Assembly: GCA_964247055.1 (NCBI GenBank)
Contig: OZ176056.1
Location: 6,386,001-6,450,000 of the forward strand
Direction of reading: 5' to 3'
Length of the DNA: 64,000 nucleotides
DNA from: Paragordius varius
Taxonomy: Eukaryota > Nematomorpha
Part shown: positions 1 through 13,999 of the stretch, piece after piece
Numbering within the stretch: position 1 is the first letter of the stretch
Layout: every line of letters starts with the position of its first letter
The notes under the pieces: generated by a model
What the model saw: only the letters and a program-made list of their open reading frames with translations
What the model was told of the DNA's origin: nothing
Database searches by the model: none
Made by a program: the position numbers and the translations under genes

Positions 1-387
1 GAAAAAAAAACATTTTTAAAATTTGAATTTGCCCTAAATAATTTTTTATAATGAGCTTTTCTTCAATAAACAACGCCTATAAATTAATTAAATTTTCGGA
101 TTTAAGACCTTATCTTAATTTAATTATAATCGTAAAGCATAGCGCTTATATATGAAACGCTCATAATGAGCCAAAAAAAAATAAAAATATATTTTATTAT
201 TTTTTATAATTTATACATATGTGTAGATTTTAATTAATTATTATACATTTAAAATTTAATATTTTAAGTCAAAAAATCTTTTCAATACATTTTTTAAATA
301 AAAATCATGATGACCCATGTTTTGCACCCAAAATCAAAGTAGCGCATAAAAATCCAAAAAAAGTTTATAAAATTTTAAAAAACTTAC

Positions 388-1148
388 CTGGCATCAACAC
401 TCCGCGACTCCAAATAATTTGGTTCAATAAGATTAGCAAAAGCATTCAAAATTTCGGGTGGGCTTAAGGAACTAAATTTCGCCCGAAATACTAGGCGTTT
501 GCTAACATATGAAGCATTAGAATTGTAATAAGTACCGCTATTATTTCTGGAAAAAGTTAGATCAATATTATAAAAGCTATAAAGAAAGAATAGAACTTAA
601 CTTCAATATTAAAGGTTAATAAACACTTACCTACCGATTAAAATTCGTTTGGTGGTTAGAATCAAAAGCACCTCTGAAATTGGAATATATAATTTTGACG
701 GATTTATCATTAAAGAATCGTTTGACAATATCCAACACTTCAAAACAAATATTTTCGCCTTCTTTGTCACAATCCAACCATAAAACTAAATAATCAAGAC
801 CTCGGCCCTCATTTTCTGCAAGAGAACGTAGAAAAGCGGGAACGCGCATTTTAGCCATAGCATCTTTTCGTATGATTGTTGCTCTAAAAAGACACGCCTA
901 AGACATATAAAATATATTTATACAGGGTCTAAATGCTTGTGATTTGCTTCTTGATCGAAATCAATGCAATAAACGTGACCAAAAACAGATGTCATTTTGA
1001 AAACTACATTTTCGTTCTGGAAATACCCATTCCACACGTAAAGCGATTTACCAGTTAATTTAATTTCTCTGCACTGTCGGTTCGACAAAATTTCGGCTAT
1101 AGTTTTAGCCAAAGACGGTTTTTCTGCAACCATCAAAACTGTCTTCAT
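388..1148 (-). CDS. TOP3B: DNA topoisomerase III-beta, N-terminal part (partial gene)
   Basis: Type IA topoisomerase that passes single strands of DNA (and RNA, in the beta form). Three exons are visible: 1148-924, 897-635 and 546-388. The start MKTVLMVAEKPSL is the usual TOP3B N-terminus and carries the Toprim glutamate. The Toprim DxD appears as LWLDCDKEGENI in exon 2. Exon 3 has FRAKFSSLSPPEILNAF followed by SVDAR, all close to TOP3B rather than TOP3A. Intron 1 is only 26 nt (923-898) and intron 2 is 88 nt (634-547). Phases agree across both junctions. The last exon ends in phase 2 at a GTAAGT donor, and the rest, including the active-site tyrosine, lies beyond the left edge. A longer in-frame ATG exists at 1232, but I chose 1148 by family length. 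An AG acceptor between the two ATGs may mark a 5' UTR intron or a trans-splice site. Confidence 0.9.
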
Positions 1149-2064
1149 CTCGCATATGACAAATAATTTCCAAACTATGAAACGTTTTTTACTGTTACAA
1201 ATAAAAAATAAAATAAAAAAGTTAATTGCCATCGGTTAACCTAAATTCATTCCCATTAAATGAGTATTACGCTCATGGTTTTATATAACAATATTTTCTT
1301 TACAAAAATAACAAGAAATTAAACAAAACATTGGAAAATTTTAAAGTATAGTACGTTTCAATCAAATTTAGCTAGAAATTGATTTTTTTGAAAAATGTAT
1401 GGCTATATAAAATATTTTTAGTTGATACCAAAATCTTATATTTAATTATTTTATAGCGCAATGTAGGCAATTTTGCGATTTTAAGAAAACCAGCCCATTT
1501 TAAAATTTGCGATTTTTGGAGCATACATCTAAAAATTAAAAAAATTTAAAAATATCCTTTTGCTTTTTATATAATATGATATTGGTGATATATTTGGCAA
1601 TTCACAAAAGTATAAAAATATAAGCAAATGCCATTTTGTGATATGGAGCACTAAACACAAAATGTAATAACTTTCTTATATTACTCGCAAGAGCCAAAAA
1701 CAAAACTACTATGATATTAATTTTTCTATCAGAATCATTTCATCAGAATTTATATGGCCCATCCCCCGATATAGACTGTTATGAAACAATAATATAAACA
1801 TCACGTAAATTTAATTCGTAGTAAAAGTTAAAAAAACAACCAGTCATTTTGACAGCTCAATAACGGATAGCATTTTTTTAAATTTATCTGATATTTTATT
1901 AGAGCCCATTTAAAAAATATTAAGCATAAAATTTCTAAATAAATAGTTTTCGCGGGAAAATAGGGTTAACGGTCCGATTTTAAATAATTTTCATATTTGG
2001 CAACTTTTACAGTCATTAAGCCTATAAAAATAAATTTTTCCATAAAACAAGAAATAGTCTTAAG

Positions 2065-2578
2065 TTAACACTTCGATTTAAATTGAGGTATAAAAATACC
2101 CAAACAATATTTAAATTGATATGTTTGAAAAAATTACTGAAAGAAAAGGTTCCAATTAAAATTTATACTTCTGTCCTGATAAATATATTTAAGTTTTGGG
2201 AAAAAGGTTCTGCATCAAACTACTTGAACGCCATTTTTTTACAACATTTTTGCAAAATATTTGCTTATTTGATTCTAAGCCTAAAATTAAATTTACTTTT
2301 TAACGAAATCACATTTACATTGATATAAACAAAAAAGTGGTATATTTTGCATTACTTTTATATTTAGCTTAGGCGCACATCATGGCTGAATTTTTACCTT
2401 TGGGTTTTACTACTTAAGTAATATCGAGTATCTTTAAATGAATTTTTATTACATTTCGGTTTTATAATGTTAGATAAGTGCATACTTTTGCCATGGTTTT
2501 AATATATTCCATATTTTTTAAAATTAATTTTAACAAGCCTGAGCAACTACCCCAATTTGAATCGAAGGACTGAAGTGA
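2065..2578. mobile_element. TTAA-bounded non-autonomous DNA transposon, type 1 copy
   Basis: The element begins TTAACACTTCGATTTAAATT and ends with an inverted counterpart, CCCCAATTTGAATCGAAG. The interior aligns by eye along its length with 10183-10742, including shared tracts near 2215 and 10370 (ATCAAACTACTT-GACGCC) and near 2510 and 10660 (TTCCATATTTTTTAAA). TTAA at the boundary suggests a piggyBac-like mobiliser. The small ORF inside is not conserved and is disregarded. Confidence 0.55.
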
Positions 2579-5500
2579 ATATGTTGTATCCAAGTTAACA
2601 AAATAGTAACGTTCGCGTTTTACTTATACCTTATTAAGTATTTGCTAAAAAATTTAAAGAACCAAAAAATATATTTTTCTTGTCAAGGCCCATAATACTA
2701 TAGGCTGTGACACATTTGCACTTATTTTTAATTATAGTAAGTACTTTGCGGCCATAAAAATCACATATAGGGCCGCTGTTTGTGTATCGCTGCCTTTACT
2801 GCAGGTAAAAAGTAAAAATATATTTTTCTGAAAAAGCTAAAACTTTATGGAAAAACAACTTTTTATTTATTAATATATATTATAATTTTTGGTATTTCGC
2901 AATATTGATTCTTAAAATAAAGAGTAATAAGCCATTAATTTATACAATGCCAATAAATATTAAAGCACAGAATGTTGAAATATTGGAAGCAATAGTTGCC
3001 AAGAACGGGATTTAATTTTAGCAAACATAATTACCAATAAAAATTAATTCCTATCAAATAATTTAATTTGTGTAATGAAGAAAAATTCCCAAATCAAACA
3101 TTTGTTTTTGAATTTTTTTCCTTTTTTCCATATATATAAATAATAATTTTATAAAACGATAGAGTTAGGGAAGTTACTAGGGCCATAATACTACATAAAT
3201 TAAAGTAATTTAGATCCAATTGGGATTGTATTTTTAAAAGTATACTTATATAAATATTTGAAACAAAACTAAATTATAAATAAAAATGATTAATTATCTT
3301 CTGTATCTTCATTCATTTGAACATAAGATTTGATATAAATAAAATGGATTTAATCCAAAATTAACGAAAATTTTCGACAAAATATAGAAAATGTGATATA
3401 ACCAATAGGTATAATATATTCTAAATATCATGTAAAATGTTCATTATGTTTGAATAAAATTAAATTATATTTTATCTGAGAAGCTTCTTTTAATTTTTAA
3501 AATAATAGTTGAATCTCTCAGGAACCATATTAAATGTTTTCCACAAGAATAAAATTCATATGCATCTATCTAAAATATTAGGATATAAAGGCTCCGTATT
3601 AGATCTAGAATGTGTTTTCTGCCGATGATGATATAATATTTAAATCGGAAATATATTCCGTAATATTCGTGTTTTAATTGGTTTTAGCTTTACTCAATTT
3701 AATAATAAATTATATAAAATATTTGTATTTTTGAAAGTTTGGAACATATGAGAATCCTATATTCTTGAAATTAATTGAAAATAGGATTTATTTACAAAAT
3801 TTGATGTTGTATAAAAAATTTATAAAGGCTTATTTCTCCATGTTTACAAAAGCAAATTTAAAGATTAGGGGTTAACAAGAGCCAATATTTTTAAGTGTTT
3901 AAAAACGGCTGAAATATAATTTATTTTTTTTATATGGCTACCGGAACCGGTTTAAAAATGGAACCAATCGACAATTGGTTACGAATCAGAACTTTTTCCT
4001 GTAAATAAAGCCTAGAAGGACTTAAACTATTTTAAAAGCAGCCCGTCTTAGTTTCGATTTTATATAGGTGAGTTTTAACTTTAAGATTCTCTCCAATATA
4101 TTTTTCTTTAAAAGAATGTCTTTCAAGCCCTTATGTCTTGTTTAAGTCAAGATTGATATAACGTTATTATATTCAATTTACAATACATCCTTAATATCGA
4201 ATTGATATGTCAATATGTATTATACGTTTTAACACGTGAAGGTTGATGTTCATTTATTATTTAGAGGCGCTAATATATTAAACTTAATGTGATTATTATC
4301 AATCTCTAAATTTACATATAATTTGTTATCCAATTGTCATTTGTGTGGATATAGTGGGATAAATTATGATATGAATAATTTATAATACTTTTAAGTACAT
4401 TGGCGGTACGGTTCGCGGCTAAGTGTACCTAAAGCATTGAATATTAATATAGAAATTGGCCTAAAGTAATACAATTAATTTTACATAATCTTAAGTTATA
4501 TAACTAGTGATGAGTTTATTCCGAACTCAAATAAAAGTTATTTTACATAGAATTAACATTTTGGTATAAACGATGGCTATAAATGGAAATGTAAAAAAAA
4601 TTGATTTTAATAGCCTAAAATCAAAGATTTATCATGCATTAACTATACGTTGGACTCATGCCTGCACCCTCCTTTTGTTGAAAAATAAGTATAAATTTAA
4701 ATTTTTTAAGTTTTATCAAACAGAAAATTTAAAAAAAAATGCATAATTAAATATTTAAACTCTTCAGAATACCTGGCAAAATATTGTATTAAAATGTTAT
4801 ACAATTAAATTTAAAAATTTTTATTAACGAACCATCGGATTAAAGTGAACTCTACACACAAATACTCGATTTTATTAAAAATTGTTATTTCATTTATTTA
4901 TACAGTAGATAAAAGTATATTAATATTCCACTTTTTTGATTTTTTTGCCATCGTTAATATAAGCTATAAAGAAATATATAAAAAACGAAAGCGATTTCCG
5001 TTAGCTAGAATATATGAGTAAAAAATTCCATTAAAATTTTTGTATAGGATAAGGTTTACAGAAAAGCTTAGGAACTACGCAAATGTAAACCAATATCACG
5101 CAACATGGGATTTAATAATGATTTTTAAATCATGTGTATATGACATAACTACATTATAATGATATCGGCCTTAAACGCTCTGTTTTCCATGAATCAAGAA
5201 TTTGCTCATAAATATAAATTGGATTTTACAAAGTATCCTCTTTTTACTAATGCATTTTTTATTGTTTTTGATGTTACAATAATTTTTTGTTTTTTTGAAT
5301 ATGTTGTATTAGTATTTATAATTGGTCAGTAATATGATCATTGTAATAAAAATGCATTCAAACTAATTAGGTGATATCCAATCAATCCTAATTCAAATTA
5401 TCGCTAGAAGTTGAGTTTGTTTTTAAGACTGAGGAAGAGATTCGATCCTACCTAACAAACTTAGAAGGGAAATGTGTAATTAACAGTTTTATTCTTAATA

Positions 5501-5861
5501 AAGAATAAATTTTATTAGTTTAATTAAATCGGTTTAGCAATAACCCTCTTTCAATACATTGTACAATCCAATATAAATGGTGTAAAAAATTACTTATATT
5601 TAATGAACATATGTTTGATAATCATATGTTACACCACATATACTGTTTATATTTATATTCATTTTACTTATTAAATATTAAATGTTTATTGGCTTTAAGC
5701 TAAAAAAATAATTGGTGACAAAAATTTCAAGATAACTTTTTTGATAATTAGATAATAACCGTAAAAAGCCATAAAATGCATAATTGGAATTTCTATCTAC
5801 ATGGTTTTAGAATTTACTGTCTCAAAAAATAGTAAATTATTTAACAAAAGAATCAAGAAGC

Positions 5862-6382
5862 TTAACATTCCATGACCTTTTGGGGGTGTTTATATCCCAG
5901 AGCGATTTGAAATTCTAAATGTTTGTAAGGTAATAAGCCGAAAAAAAATATGTTTTCTTTAGCCTTGTGGAATATTATTATCTAAAATTGTAAAAACCAC
6001 ATCTCAAATTTTTTCACCGTCATTTTTTTCTCTATTTTTTTTATAACATGCAACAGTCAAATAAAAGATTATGGTTAGACAATGTAAAAAAATTAAATTT
6101 AAAAAGCTTTTAGACTACATTTTACCAGCCAAAAAATGATATGTTTTGATTTTAGCATCAGCTGTTCGTTTCAATCGTGTAGAGCTGTCCCTATTTTAGA
6201 CTCCAGTGGTCACAAAACAGTACAAAACATAAGCTTTTTGATTTAATACATGAGAACAATGTTTGTTTATTTAATTTTAACTAAAACAACTTTTAAAACA
6301 GTAATTTATTTACGAAATTGATTTCTGAGATTTTAAAATACCCCTTGTAAACTAGAAAAGTGAAAAGGTCATGAAGTGTTAA
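5862..6382. mobile_element. TTAA-bounded non-autonomous element, type 2 copy
   Basis: It starts TTAACATTCCATGACCTTTT and ends with the inverted AAAAGGTCATGAAGTGTTAA. Its right half matches 41745-41985 directly and 40598-40830 in reverse orientation. A second family therefore shares the TTAACACTTC-like ends but has a different interior. Confidence 0.55.
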
Positions 6383-7976
6383 ATGTAATTTTAATAAAAG
6401 TTTGATTGAATTGTATATGTAAATTTTTGAATAAGATATCATAATAAAAAAGATTGCAAATATAGGTGCGCCTAAGTATTTTTATTTTAGTAAATCTCCT
6501 TTAGTTCAATCTATTTATTTTAGAAAAATTTTCATTGATACAAGTTTTTTACCCCCAAGGAAGAAATTTTGAAAATATTAATTCAACAAAAATAATAATT
6601 AAAATGGTATTATAGAGTTCAATCAAATAGATTAAATTATCGTTTAAAATTATTTAACTATTTGTTTGCCGCAAATTAAATACATATTACTTTTCATTTT
6701 AATTAAATTCTAATTATTTTTATAAAAACTAAAAGCCGAAAAATGGTCACAAGGATTTTCAAAAACATAATTGTCAACTGTGAAAAGTGATGTAGTAAAA
6801 TTTAATTATCCATAAGTAATATAATAATTTGTGTGTACATTAAGGCTACCATACCACAAAAAGCTTACAAAATTGAAGATATTATATATAAATATTATGT
6901 TTAAGACCTATTTTTAATTTTAAATTACATCTGTGTTTAAGGTCATGAAAATATAATTATTTTCACGTATGAATTAACAATATTTTAAACGCCAAATTTT
7001 AAATTTGTCTCCCCCAAATCCATTAAAGATGGTAAAACACTTTTAAATGTTGGTTATTTAATTAGTTGAAAAAATTAAACAATATGTGCTATTTGTTTAA
7101 AAATCTCAATTGTTTATGAATATTATTATTCAATTTTAGTATTAAATAATTAATTTTCGGGCTATTTTAAATTGGAACCTATCTATTTATATATTTTATG
7201 ATTTGGGCCAAAACATAAGAAAAATACAAAATTATTGATAATTTTTTGGCAATTATTTTACAATATAAAAGTCCATTTACCTTTGTTGCTTGAGCTCAAA
7301 AAACATGCAAAAATACACAAAAATTGAATAGGTAGATCATAACAGAAGTAGGTATTTAACTTTATTTGTATCGATTTAGATATAAGTTGGGGAGATTGGT
7401 AGAATAAATTATACCTTTTACTTTTTTGCATGTAATTGCGCATAAAACATTTATAGTATTTTTTTTCGCCAAGGAAACGAAATAATTCTTGAGTTAGATG
7501 CTGCACTCAGGTAAAAATAATTTAGGAACTCCTGTGGCTTCTTAGCCATTTATAGAAAAGTTAGTTAAGAATTTTGTGTGGAAAAAGTAATAAACCATTT
7601 TTTTTGTCTTTCGTTTTGTTGATATATTTTTTCATTTATCTTATCCTATCCTAAAAAAGAAAAAACCACACGCACACAAAATAAAATTTGTAAAAACGTT
7701 TAACTTTATTTTGACCATCTCATTTTTTCTCATTAAAAAAAATTATGTTTATATTTATCTCTTTGTCCATGTTTGGTTTTTTTACATTTATTGAAAATTT
7801 AAATTTTTTTAAAAAATTGTTCACTTAGGCAGATTATTTAATTTCCTTTTGACAGTAAGAATCGATATTTTACCATTTAATTAAAATGTCAAACTAAATT
7901 TGAATAAACAAAAAAAATTAACCACCTTACGATATCATTAAATTAACTTTTTATATTCGAACATTTTTTTATAAAT

Positions 7977-9351
7977 ATGAAGGATGAAAAAGAGATCTCT
8001 GAAATTCCAATACTAAATTCCTCACTAGTGCAAGAATCGAAATTCGCTTTGATTAAAACAGAGGAAAATCCCGAAGTTAGGGATTATGATGGCAACGATG
8101 ATTATAAAATGGAAGGTAAAAAGCAAACAAAAAGTAACGTTTCTGGACCAAACAAAAATATTTTATGGCTAAAATCCCATAAAAATCGAATGAACAAATT
8201 CAAAAATCTGCCCTACATAAAGTTGAATCCAATGAAAAAAAGGAACATAATAATAAAAAGTGATATGATTCCAACAAGCACAAACGCAGATAAAGAAATT
8301 ACAAATGTAAATTTGCCCTCAGGTCAAACACATGATGATTTGCCCAAAAATGTACACCCATCTGAAAATATTTTGATTTCATCCAAATTAGGAAGAAAAA
8401 ATAGAAAATTTGTAAATCCCAAATCGGTATTTCGTATGTTAATTTTATTTTATTATACCGTGGGTTGTTATCAAAATTATTTTAATTAATTATAAATTTG
8501 AGGTGAATAAGCTTCACTGAATTATATAGAAAAGCTGTTTTATAACATCTTAAGTGCTTAATTCATGCTTCAAAATACCATGAAATAAACTTCAAAAATA
8601 TTTTTCTAAAATTTAAATTTTTTTAGCATGTACATTTTTTAAAAAGAACTTAATTTGATCACTTAATTAAGCATGTATCTAAAAATTTTCACTTAATCTC
8701 GGCCAGTTTGCGTTTAGTGAACCAAAAATTTGAGACTTACAGCATCTTCATTAAAAAAGTAGTATTTCTTTTCAAATATAATTTGTTTTTTTTCATCAAA
8801 AAAAATTGATTTAGAATATGGGATTTGCGATTTTTGAAATAAAGTATGCCAAAAAAAGTATAAATACCTTTCCCTAATGACTCTTAAGCCCCTAAACCAA
8901 AGGACCATGAGAATTATAAATTCAATTATTAACATTTATATTATTATGTTATATTTTTCACAATGCGCGTTACTGTATAAATTATTCATAGACACGTTAT
9001 TTCGCATATGTGGTGACAATTTTTTTATCATTTTTGTTTTTACAAAGGTAAATGCATTCGTATCTAATATATTTATAAAAATGTAAAATGTGAGAGGGCG
9101 CCGGACTCTAACATATTATTCCTCTCAAAATACTATTTGCAAAAAATAGTAACCAATATTTTCAACTCAAAAGCATATAACTATTTAGGGTTAAGATTAT
9201 AACCAAGCGCTTTTGTAAAATTAGCTATTGTGGAAAGCCCTAACCGAAGTAAAATATGCCTCCGAAAAAACGTATAAAATGCCATTCATAAATCTATTCC
9301 CATAGTTTTCTTTATTAATTGCAGGCGTACTTTTTGATATCAGCTCCTTAA
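7977..9351 (+). CDS. Unrecognised protein with hydrophilic N-terminus and possible membrane segments
   Basis: Exon 1 (7977-8426) is a 150-codon, Lys/Asn/Glu-rich reading frame starting MKDEKEISEIP and ending at a GT donor in phase 0. A phase-0 acceptor at 8888 opens 53 codons (8889-9047) with two hydrophobic stretches (around NSIINIYIIMLYFSQCALLY and FFIIFVFT) and a GTAAAT donor. A final exon of eight codons plus stop fits at 9325-9351. The total would be 211 aa. I do not recognise the protein. An alternative donor at 8434 gives a different short ending, PPKPKDHENYKFNY. Exon 1 is the best supported piece; the rest depends on splice choice. Confidence 0.35.
9088..9180 (+). repeat. Possible tRNA-derived SINE head
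   Basis: GAGGGCGCCGGACTCTAACA resembles the D-arm and anticodon stem of a tRNA gene and recurs with changes at 58340. No full cloverleaf can be folded by eye, so this is at best a decayed SINE head. Confidence 0.25.
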
Positions 9352-10182
9352 CCCTTTCCCGGTTTATATTTTTATTCGATCATAAGTACAAAAAAATGTT
9401 TCTCCCATTATTGGTTAAAGCGCAACCATGATATTTCAATATATCGTCTTTTTTAAAATCAATATTTTAAATGCCATATTTCGTCACTACACCTATCTGC
9501 CTGCAATTTGTAAATATGTACAACGTTGATCTTAAAGCGATTTTCCAAATATCTTGTAGTGAATTTACTATGAAATTTATATATAATTGGAGATTGCTTG
9601 TTTTTATTACGGGAGAAAGGGTCGTTTAAATCCAACACTTTACATTTTGAAGTACGTATTTAGATTCATAAAACCGATCACCAAATTAGACAATGCACCA
9701 AAAATTAAGGCGATTTAAAATATAGGCGCTTTTTGTAAAATAGAAAGCAAATTTTAATTTTTTGAGTTTAAATCAATTAAATAATATTTCAAAGCCAAAT
9801 TAGTTAATTGAAAAAATGTAGCCTTGGTTTTTCAGTCAACAGTGAAATGACATGTGCTTATAGTTTTTTTGTCTTAAAATTTATGGACATCCATTTTTTT
9901 AATCAAATTATTATTTATTATTATAGTTTACTTTGTAAGGGAGGATTATTTTGCGAAAAAAACGACAAACAAGGCACTACTTTGCCTTTGAAAAATTTTT
10001 AGATTAACAAAAAATATGGTTTTACTGCATATATATTATCAAAGGCGCTTTAATCTAATCATTTTCAGTTAATTAAATTCGGTAAACTAGCTTATGATTT
10101 TTTTGGCTAAACTATATAAGTTTTAAGCTTTATTTGGTTGAATGTGGATGGAAATTTTAAAAAAAAAATTTTCGAATAATGT
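9352..10182. other. Gene-free AT-rich stretch
   Basis: No recognisable gene. A 64-codon frame at 9808-10002 has no domain, no splice support and a random-looking composition, so it is not called. I see nothing else here. Confidence 0.5.
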
Positions 10183-10742
10183 TTATCACTTCGATGATTC
10201 AAATTGGGGTATCTGAATACCCCAATATTTAAATTGATATTTATAATAAACTACTTAAAGAAACGGTTATTATTTACAGTATGAGTAAGTTATTGCTGGA
10301 AAGTTTTTAATTATTGCCAAATAGCATATGCAGCAAAGAGAATTTTATTGACTTTAGAAAAGTTCCATATCAAACTACTTCGACGCCATTTTTATAGAAC
10401 AAAACTTTCCCAAATATTCGTGTTTATTAAAATTTGAAGTTAAAATTGTGATAACATTTTATTTTAATCACATTTAACATTCATAGATACATGAAAAATG
10501 GTTTAGTATTATTTTTAAATTTAGTTAATGCAAACATGTCATGTTGACATTTTTACCTTTGGATTATACCTTAAAAATAAGTATTAAGTATTTTTAAATG
10601 ATTGATTTTTTATTTCGGTTAATTGATATAATATAAATGGAAACTTTTGCCATAGTTTCAATTCCTTCCATATTTTTTAAATGTATTTTACTTTAAACCG
10701 CCCTAGGATATACAACGACCCCGTGAATCAAAAAACTGAAAT
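10183..10742. mobile_element. TTAA-type element, type 1 second copy (degenerate)
   Basis: This aligns with 2065-2578. Its left end reads ACTTCGATGATTCAAATT followed by GGGGTAT. The right end is eroded and ends near AAAAAACTGAAATGAA. The termini are less well preserved than in the first copy, so it is older or partly deleted. Confidence 0.5.
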
Positions 10743-12192
10743 GAATTTGTTGCATCCAAGTCTTAATCTGACTATTAAAAACATTTTTACCGTTTAATAT
10801 TTTTTATTTTTTTTTTCTTTTTATGTGTTTAATTTTTTATTTCTATATATAAATGCCCCTTTTCTTTGATTATCTTTTTTTTATCTAAATCATAAATACC
10901 CCTAATATTTTTTTGTGATAATTAAATTTGACCGAAACAGGATCCGTAGATACCATATCGAAACTAGAAGCATCTATAAATATTTTAACTTTCTCCGCAT
11001 ATGTTTGTACTCTCGTAAATTTTTAAGGAAGGTAGCTAAATAAAAAAACACATATTTTTTGCTTGGTTAACTTCCATTAGTAGATTCAGTTTAATATTCA
11101 TATGAGAAGCATTTTCTCGAGGAAAATATCATGATTGCAAAGATTAAAGTCAGGAGACGAGATCGACGAAATAGGATACAATAAAGGAATAAAAGTTAAA
11201 TTTAAGGTAAAGATATAAAGGTCAACAGCGCAATATCATATGCAAAAAAATTTACGAAAGATCAAACAACCATATAATTTAATAACAATATCTATAATAT
11301 AGTAATATAATGTGTAATAGGTTTTAGAAATATTCATAGTTCCAGTTAACTCTTGATTATTATATATTACCCTTATCCTTTACGATTTCTTTCAAATATT
11401 TCTTGTGGAATCATGATATGAATTCAGATGTATGTGATTTGAACTGTATGAATCCCAATGAAAAAAAAACAGGAAACAGATAAGTATCTGATCAAAAATT
11501 AATTATAATTAATTTTTGAGTTCAGAACCGAATCAAAGGGATATCAATACTGGAAAATAAATATATCATTCGATCGCGCTCAAAATTTTTAGCAATTAAA
11601 AAAGCATTTTATTTAGGGCCATAAAAAAGCACTATTAGAGCTGCGGTTTGACTATGCTGCATTACGGTATTAAATTTACGTCTCTTTATTATAAAAGTAT
11701 TAAATATTTATAAAAACTAACTCGTATATAAAAATTGATGTTTAAAATAGAGATATTTAATTTACAGATTTATGTGTGTTTTAATAGCAATTATATTTAA
11801 TAAGGAAACTTAGGTAAGCACTTTTAAAAAATTATGCGGTTTTAAATACAAACACTTCTAAAAAATTACAAAACCCAAAAGCCCAAATAAAACATTAAAT
11901 GGTTAAGTTTTTATGAATGCACAATATTCGGATATAGCGATTAAAAAAGATGCGGATTGTCAATTTTCTAAATTTAAAGTTATTTTTTTAATAAAATTGT
12001 CTTTCTATTTTTCTATATTTTCAGTGATTATTAATCTAACCAAAAACAGAGCTGTCATATGAAATTTTCTATAAAAACAATTTTTGACGTTTTTAAACTT
12101 GTCACTTCACGGAGCTACAAACTTCCTAACCGATTAAAAAGTTTGGCACGGTGAAATGTAATAAGGGTTATGGTTTGGATTACAAAGTCAAT
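10743..12192. other. Gene-free stretch with one hAT-like fragment
   Basis: No coding exon is recognisable. Around 11610-11660 the segment TTTAGGGCCATAAAAAAGC followed by GCTGCGGTTTGACTATGC matches the ends of hAT-like MITEs at 2750-2800 and 29040-29083. Otherwise it is simple AT-rich sequence. Confidence 0.5.
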
Positions 12193-13413
12193 GTGACATA
12201 TACACTGTTTGCAATATCTTATGACCTACGTATTCATTTGCCGCAATTTTATTTGTTAACAACCTAGTTTTTGAAATATAGAGAGAAAATCGATATCGAG
12301 CAAAAAGTGAAAATTAAGGATAATTAAGGATAATTCAAAAATAATGATAAAATTTGAGATATTATGGTTTATTACCATTTTATAAATAGCCTAAAATCAT
12401 ATAGTTACGGTTTCTCTAAAATTTCAGCTCAAAAGATTGCGTTTTTCTTTTATCACACTTAAAAGACAAAAAAATTCAATAAAACTATATCAAAATAACT
12501 TTTTTTTAATTACTTACTACCTAAACTCACTATTAAAATCTTAACATTCATATTTTATTCAGTAAAATAAACTTCTAAATCAAAATAAAACCAAAAATAT
12601 TGTTTTTTATTTTTCATTTTTTTGTCATCTGGTTTATGAGTATGTAAAAAAATTTTATTGTCTTATTTTGGATTCTTACATGATTAGGAATTATTAAGTT
12701 TATAATTTATGCAAAATAGGATTTAAAAGTAGTGGAATATCAACCAATAATCCTTACAATTTCCTGTAACAAGTCTGTTTTATGACAAATTAATATTTGT
12801 ATTAGGATTTGTACGGATTTTTGGTTGATATTTAATATCCTATTTTACATAAATTATATACTTAATAATTCCCACTCATGTAAGATTCCAAAATAAAACA
12901 GTATATATTTTTTATACACCCATAAACCAGATGACAAAAAAATGCAAAAATAAAAACAATATTTTTAATTTTTATTTTGATATATAAGTTTTTTACTAAA
13001 TAAAATATGAATGTTAAGATTTTATTTGTGTGTTTAAGTAGTAAATAATTGAAAAAATTATTATAGTTTCATTAAAATTCTTTTCTTTTAAGTGTGTTAA
13101 AAGAAAAACGCCATTTTTTGCGCTGAAATTTTATAGAGATCCTATATGATTTTAGGCTATTTTTATATCAAAAATATCTCATAAAATGATAATAAGCCAA
13201 AATTTAATATTAATTTTTGAATTATTCTTAATTTTCGCTTTTTGCCCGATTTCGATTTTCTCTTAATATTTCAAAAACTAGGTCGTCCAACAAATAACAA
13301 TTTTTGCGGCTAATGAATTCACTGGTCATAAGCTATCTCATGAAAAATAATTATTTGTTAAAAAAAATTAACCCTCTTTTTTGCACACAGTGATATATGA
13401 GTATGGAATATGT
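12193..13413. repeat. 1.2-kb near-palindrome (foldback element)
   Basis: Two inverted arms of roughly 580-600 bp flank a short loop near 12765-12810. Paired landmarks are CATATACACTGTTTGCA (12197) with TGCACACAGTGATATATG (13383), AACCTAGTTTTTGAAATAT (12261) with its inverse near 13270, and GCCTAAAATCATATAG (12391) with CTATATGATTTTAGGC (13144). Arms are not identical, so the palindrome is ageing. A half copy of one arm lies at 41165-41345, which supports a mobile foldback or long-TIR element. Confidence 0.75.
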
Positions 13414-13495
13414 ATCTTTTAAGGTTTTTTAAATAATACTTGTTTATGCTGCTAAAAAATTGTAATAAATTTAAAAATTATAATTCCGCGACTAA

Positions 13496-13735
13496 TCAAT
13501 TGTGTCTTCCTTTCTTAAATCCCTCATTTCTTCTTCTTGTTTTTATCGTAAATTTACTCTCTAAACTTACTAGCCCAATTCCCCTTTTAATATTCGCAAT
13601 TTGTCTTAAATCATATCGATCCTTCAATTTTACGGCATCTAAAATAGGAAAAATATACTTATAAATTGTTACTCCATATTTGCCCAACTCTAAAGCATTA
13701 TCGGATTGTTCTAAATGCTAGGCGAATCTTTATGT
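13496..13735 (-). CDS. Unidentified ORF, possibly an exon or a transposon remnant
   Basis: After a CTAG acceptor near 13719 a frame of about 73 codons stays open to a TGA at 13496. It starts HLEQSDNALELGKYG and includes DAVKLKDRYDLRQIANIKRG and a basic tail. I do not recognise it. The opposite strand is also open, which weakens the case. No partner exon was found. Confidence 0.2.
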
Positions 13736-13999
13736 ATGTTTTAACATAGAGTCCATTCCATAAATATATCTCCATAATAATATAATAATAAACTGCTAAT
13801 TGTAAGAAATTAAAACGAATTATAATGAAGGTCTTTATCGATAAGAATGTAAAAACAGGATTTTCTCAATTAAGTACTAAATAGATTTTGAAGAATAACA
13901 GAGTCATATATTTTTGCCGCTTTTTAGTAAAAACTTGTTATTTTGAAAGGTATCAATTTTTTAATTTACATAACTTTATCGGCTCTTAAACATTTCGCC

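Larger units (their letters stand above)
1149..7976. other. Gene-free AT-rich stretch with dispersed repeats
   Basis: No convincing coding exon was found on either strand in 6.8 kb upstream of TOP3B. The stretch holds TTAA-bounded elements (listed separately), a segment at 1465-1740 resembling 57620-57860, and a segment at 2680-2810 with the GGGCCGC-GTTTG end seen in hAT-like MITEs elsewhere here. The rest is low-complexity AT-rich sequence in which I see nothing. Confidence 0.6.
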
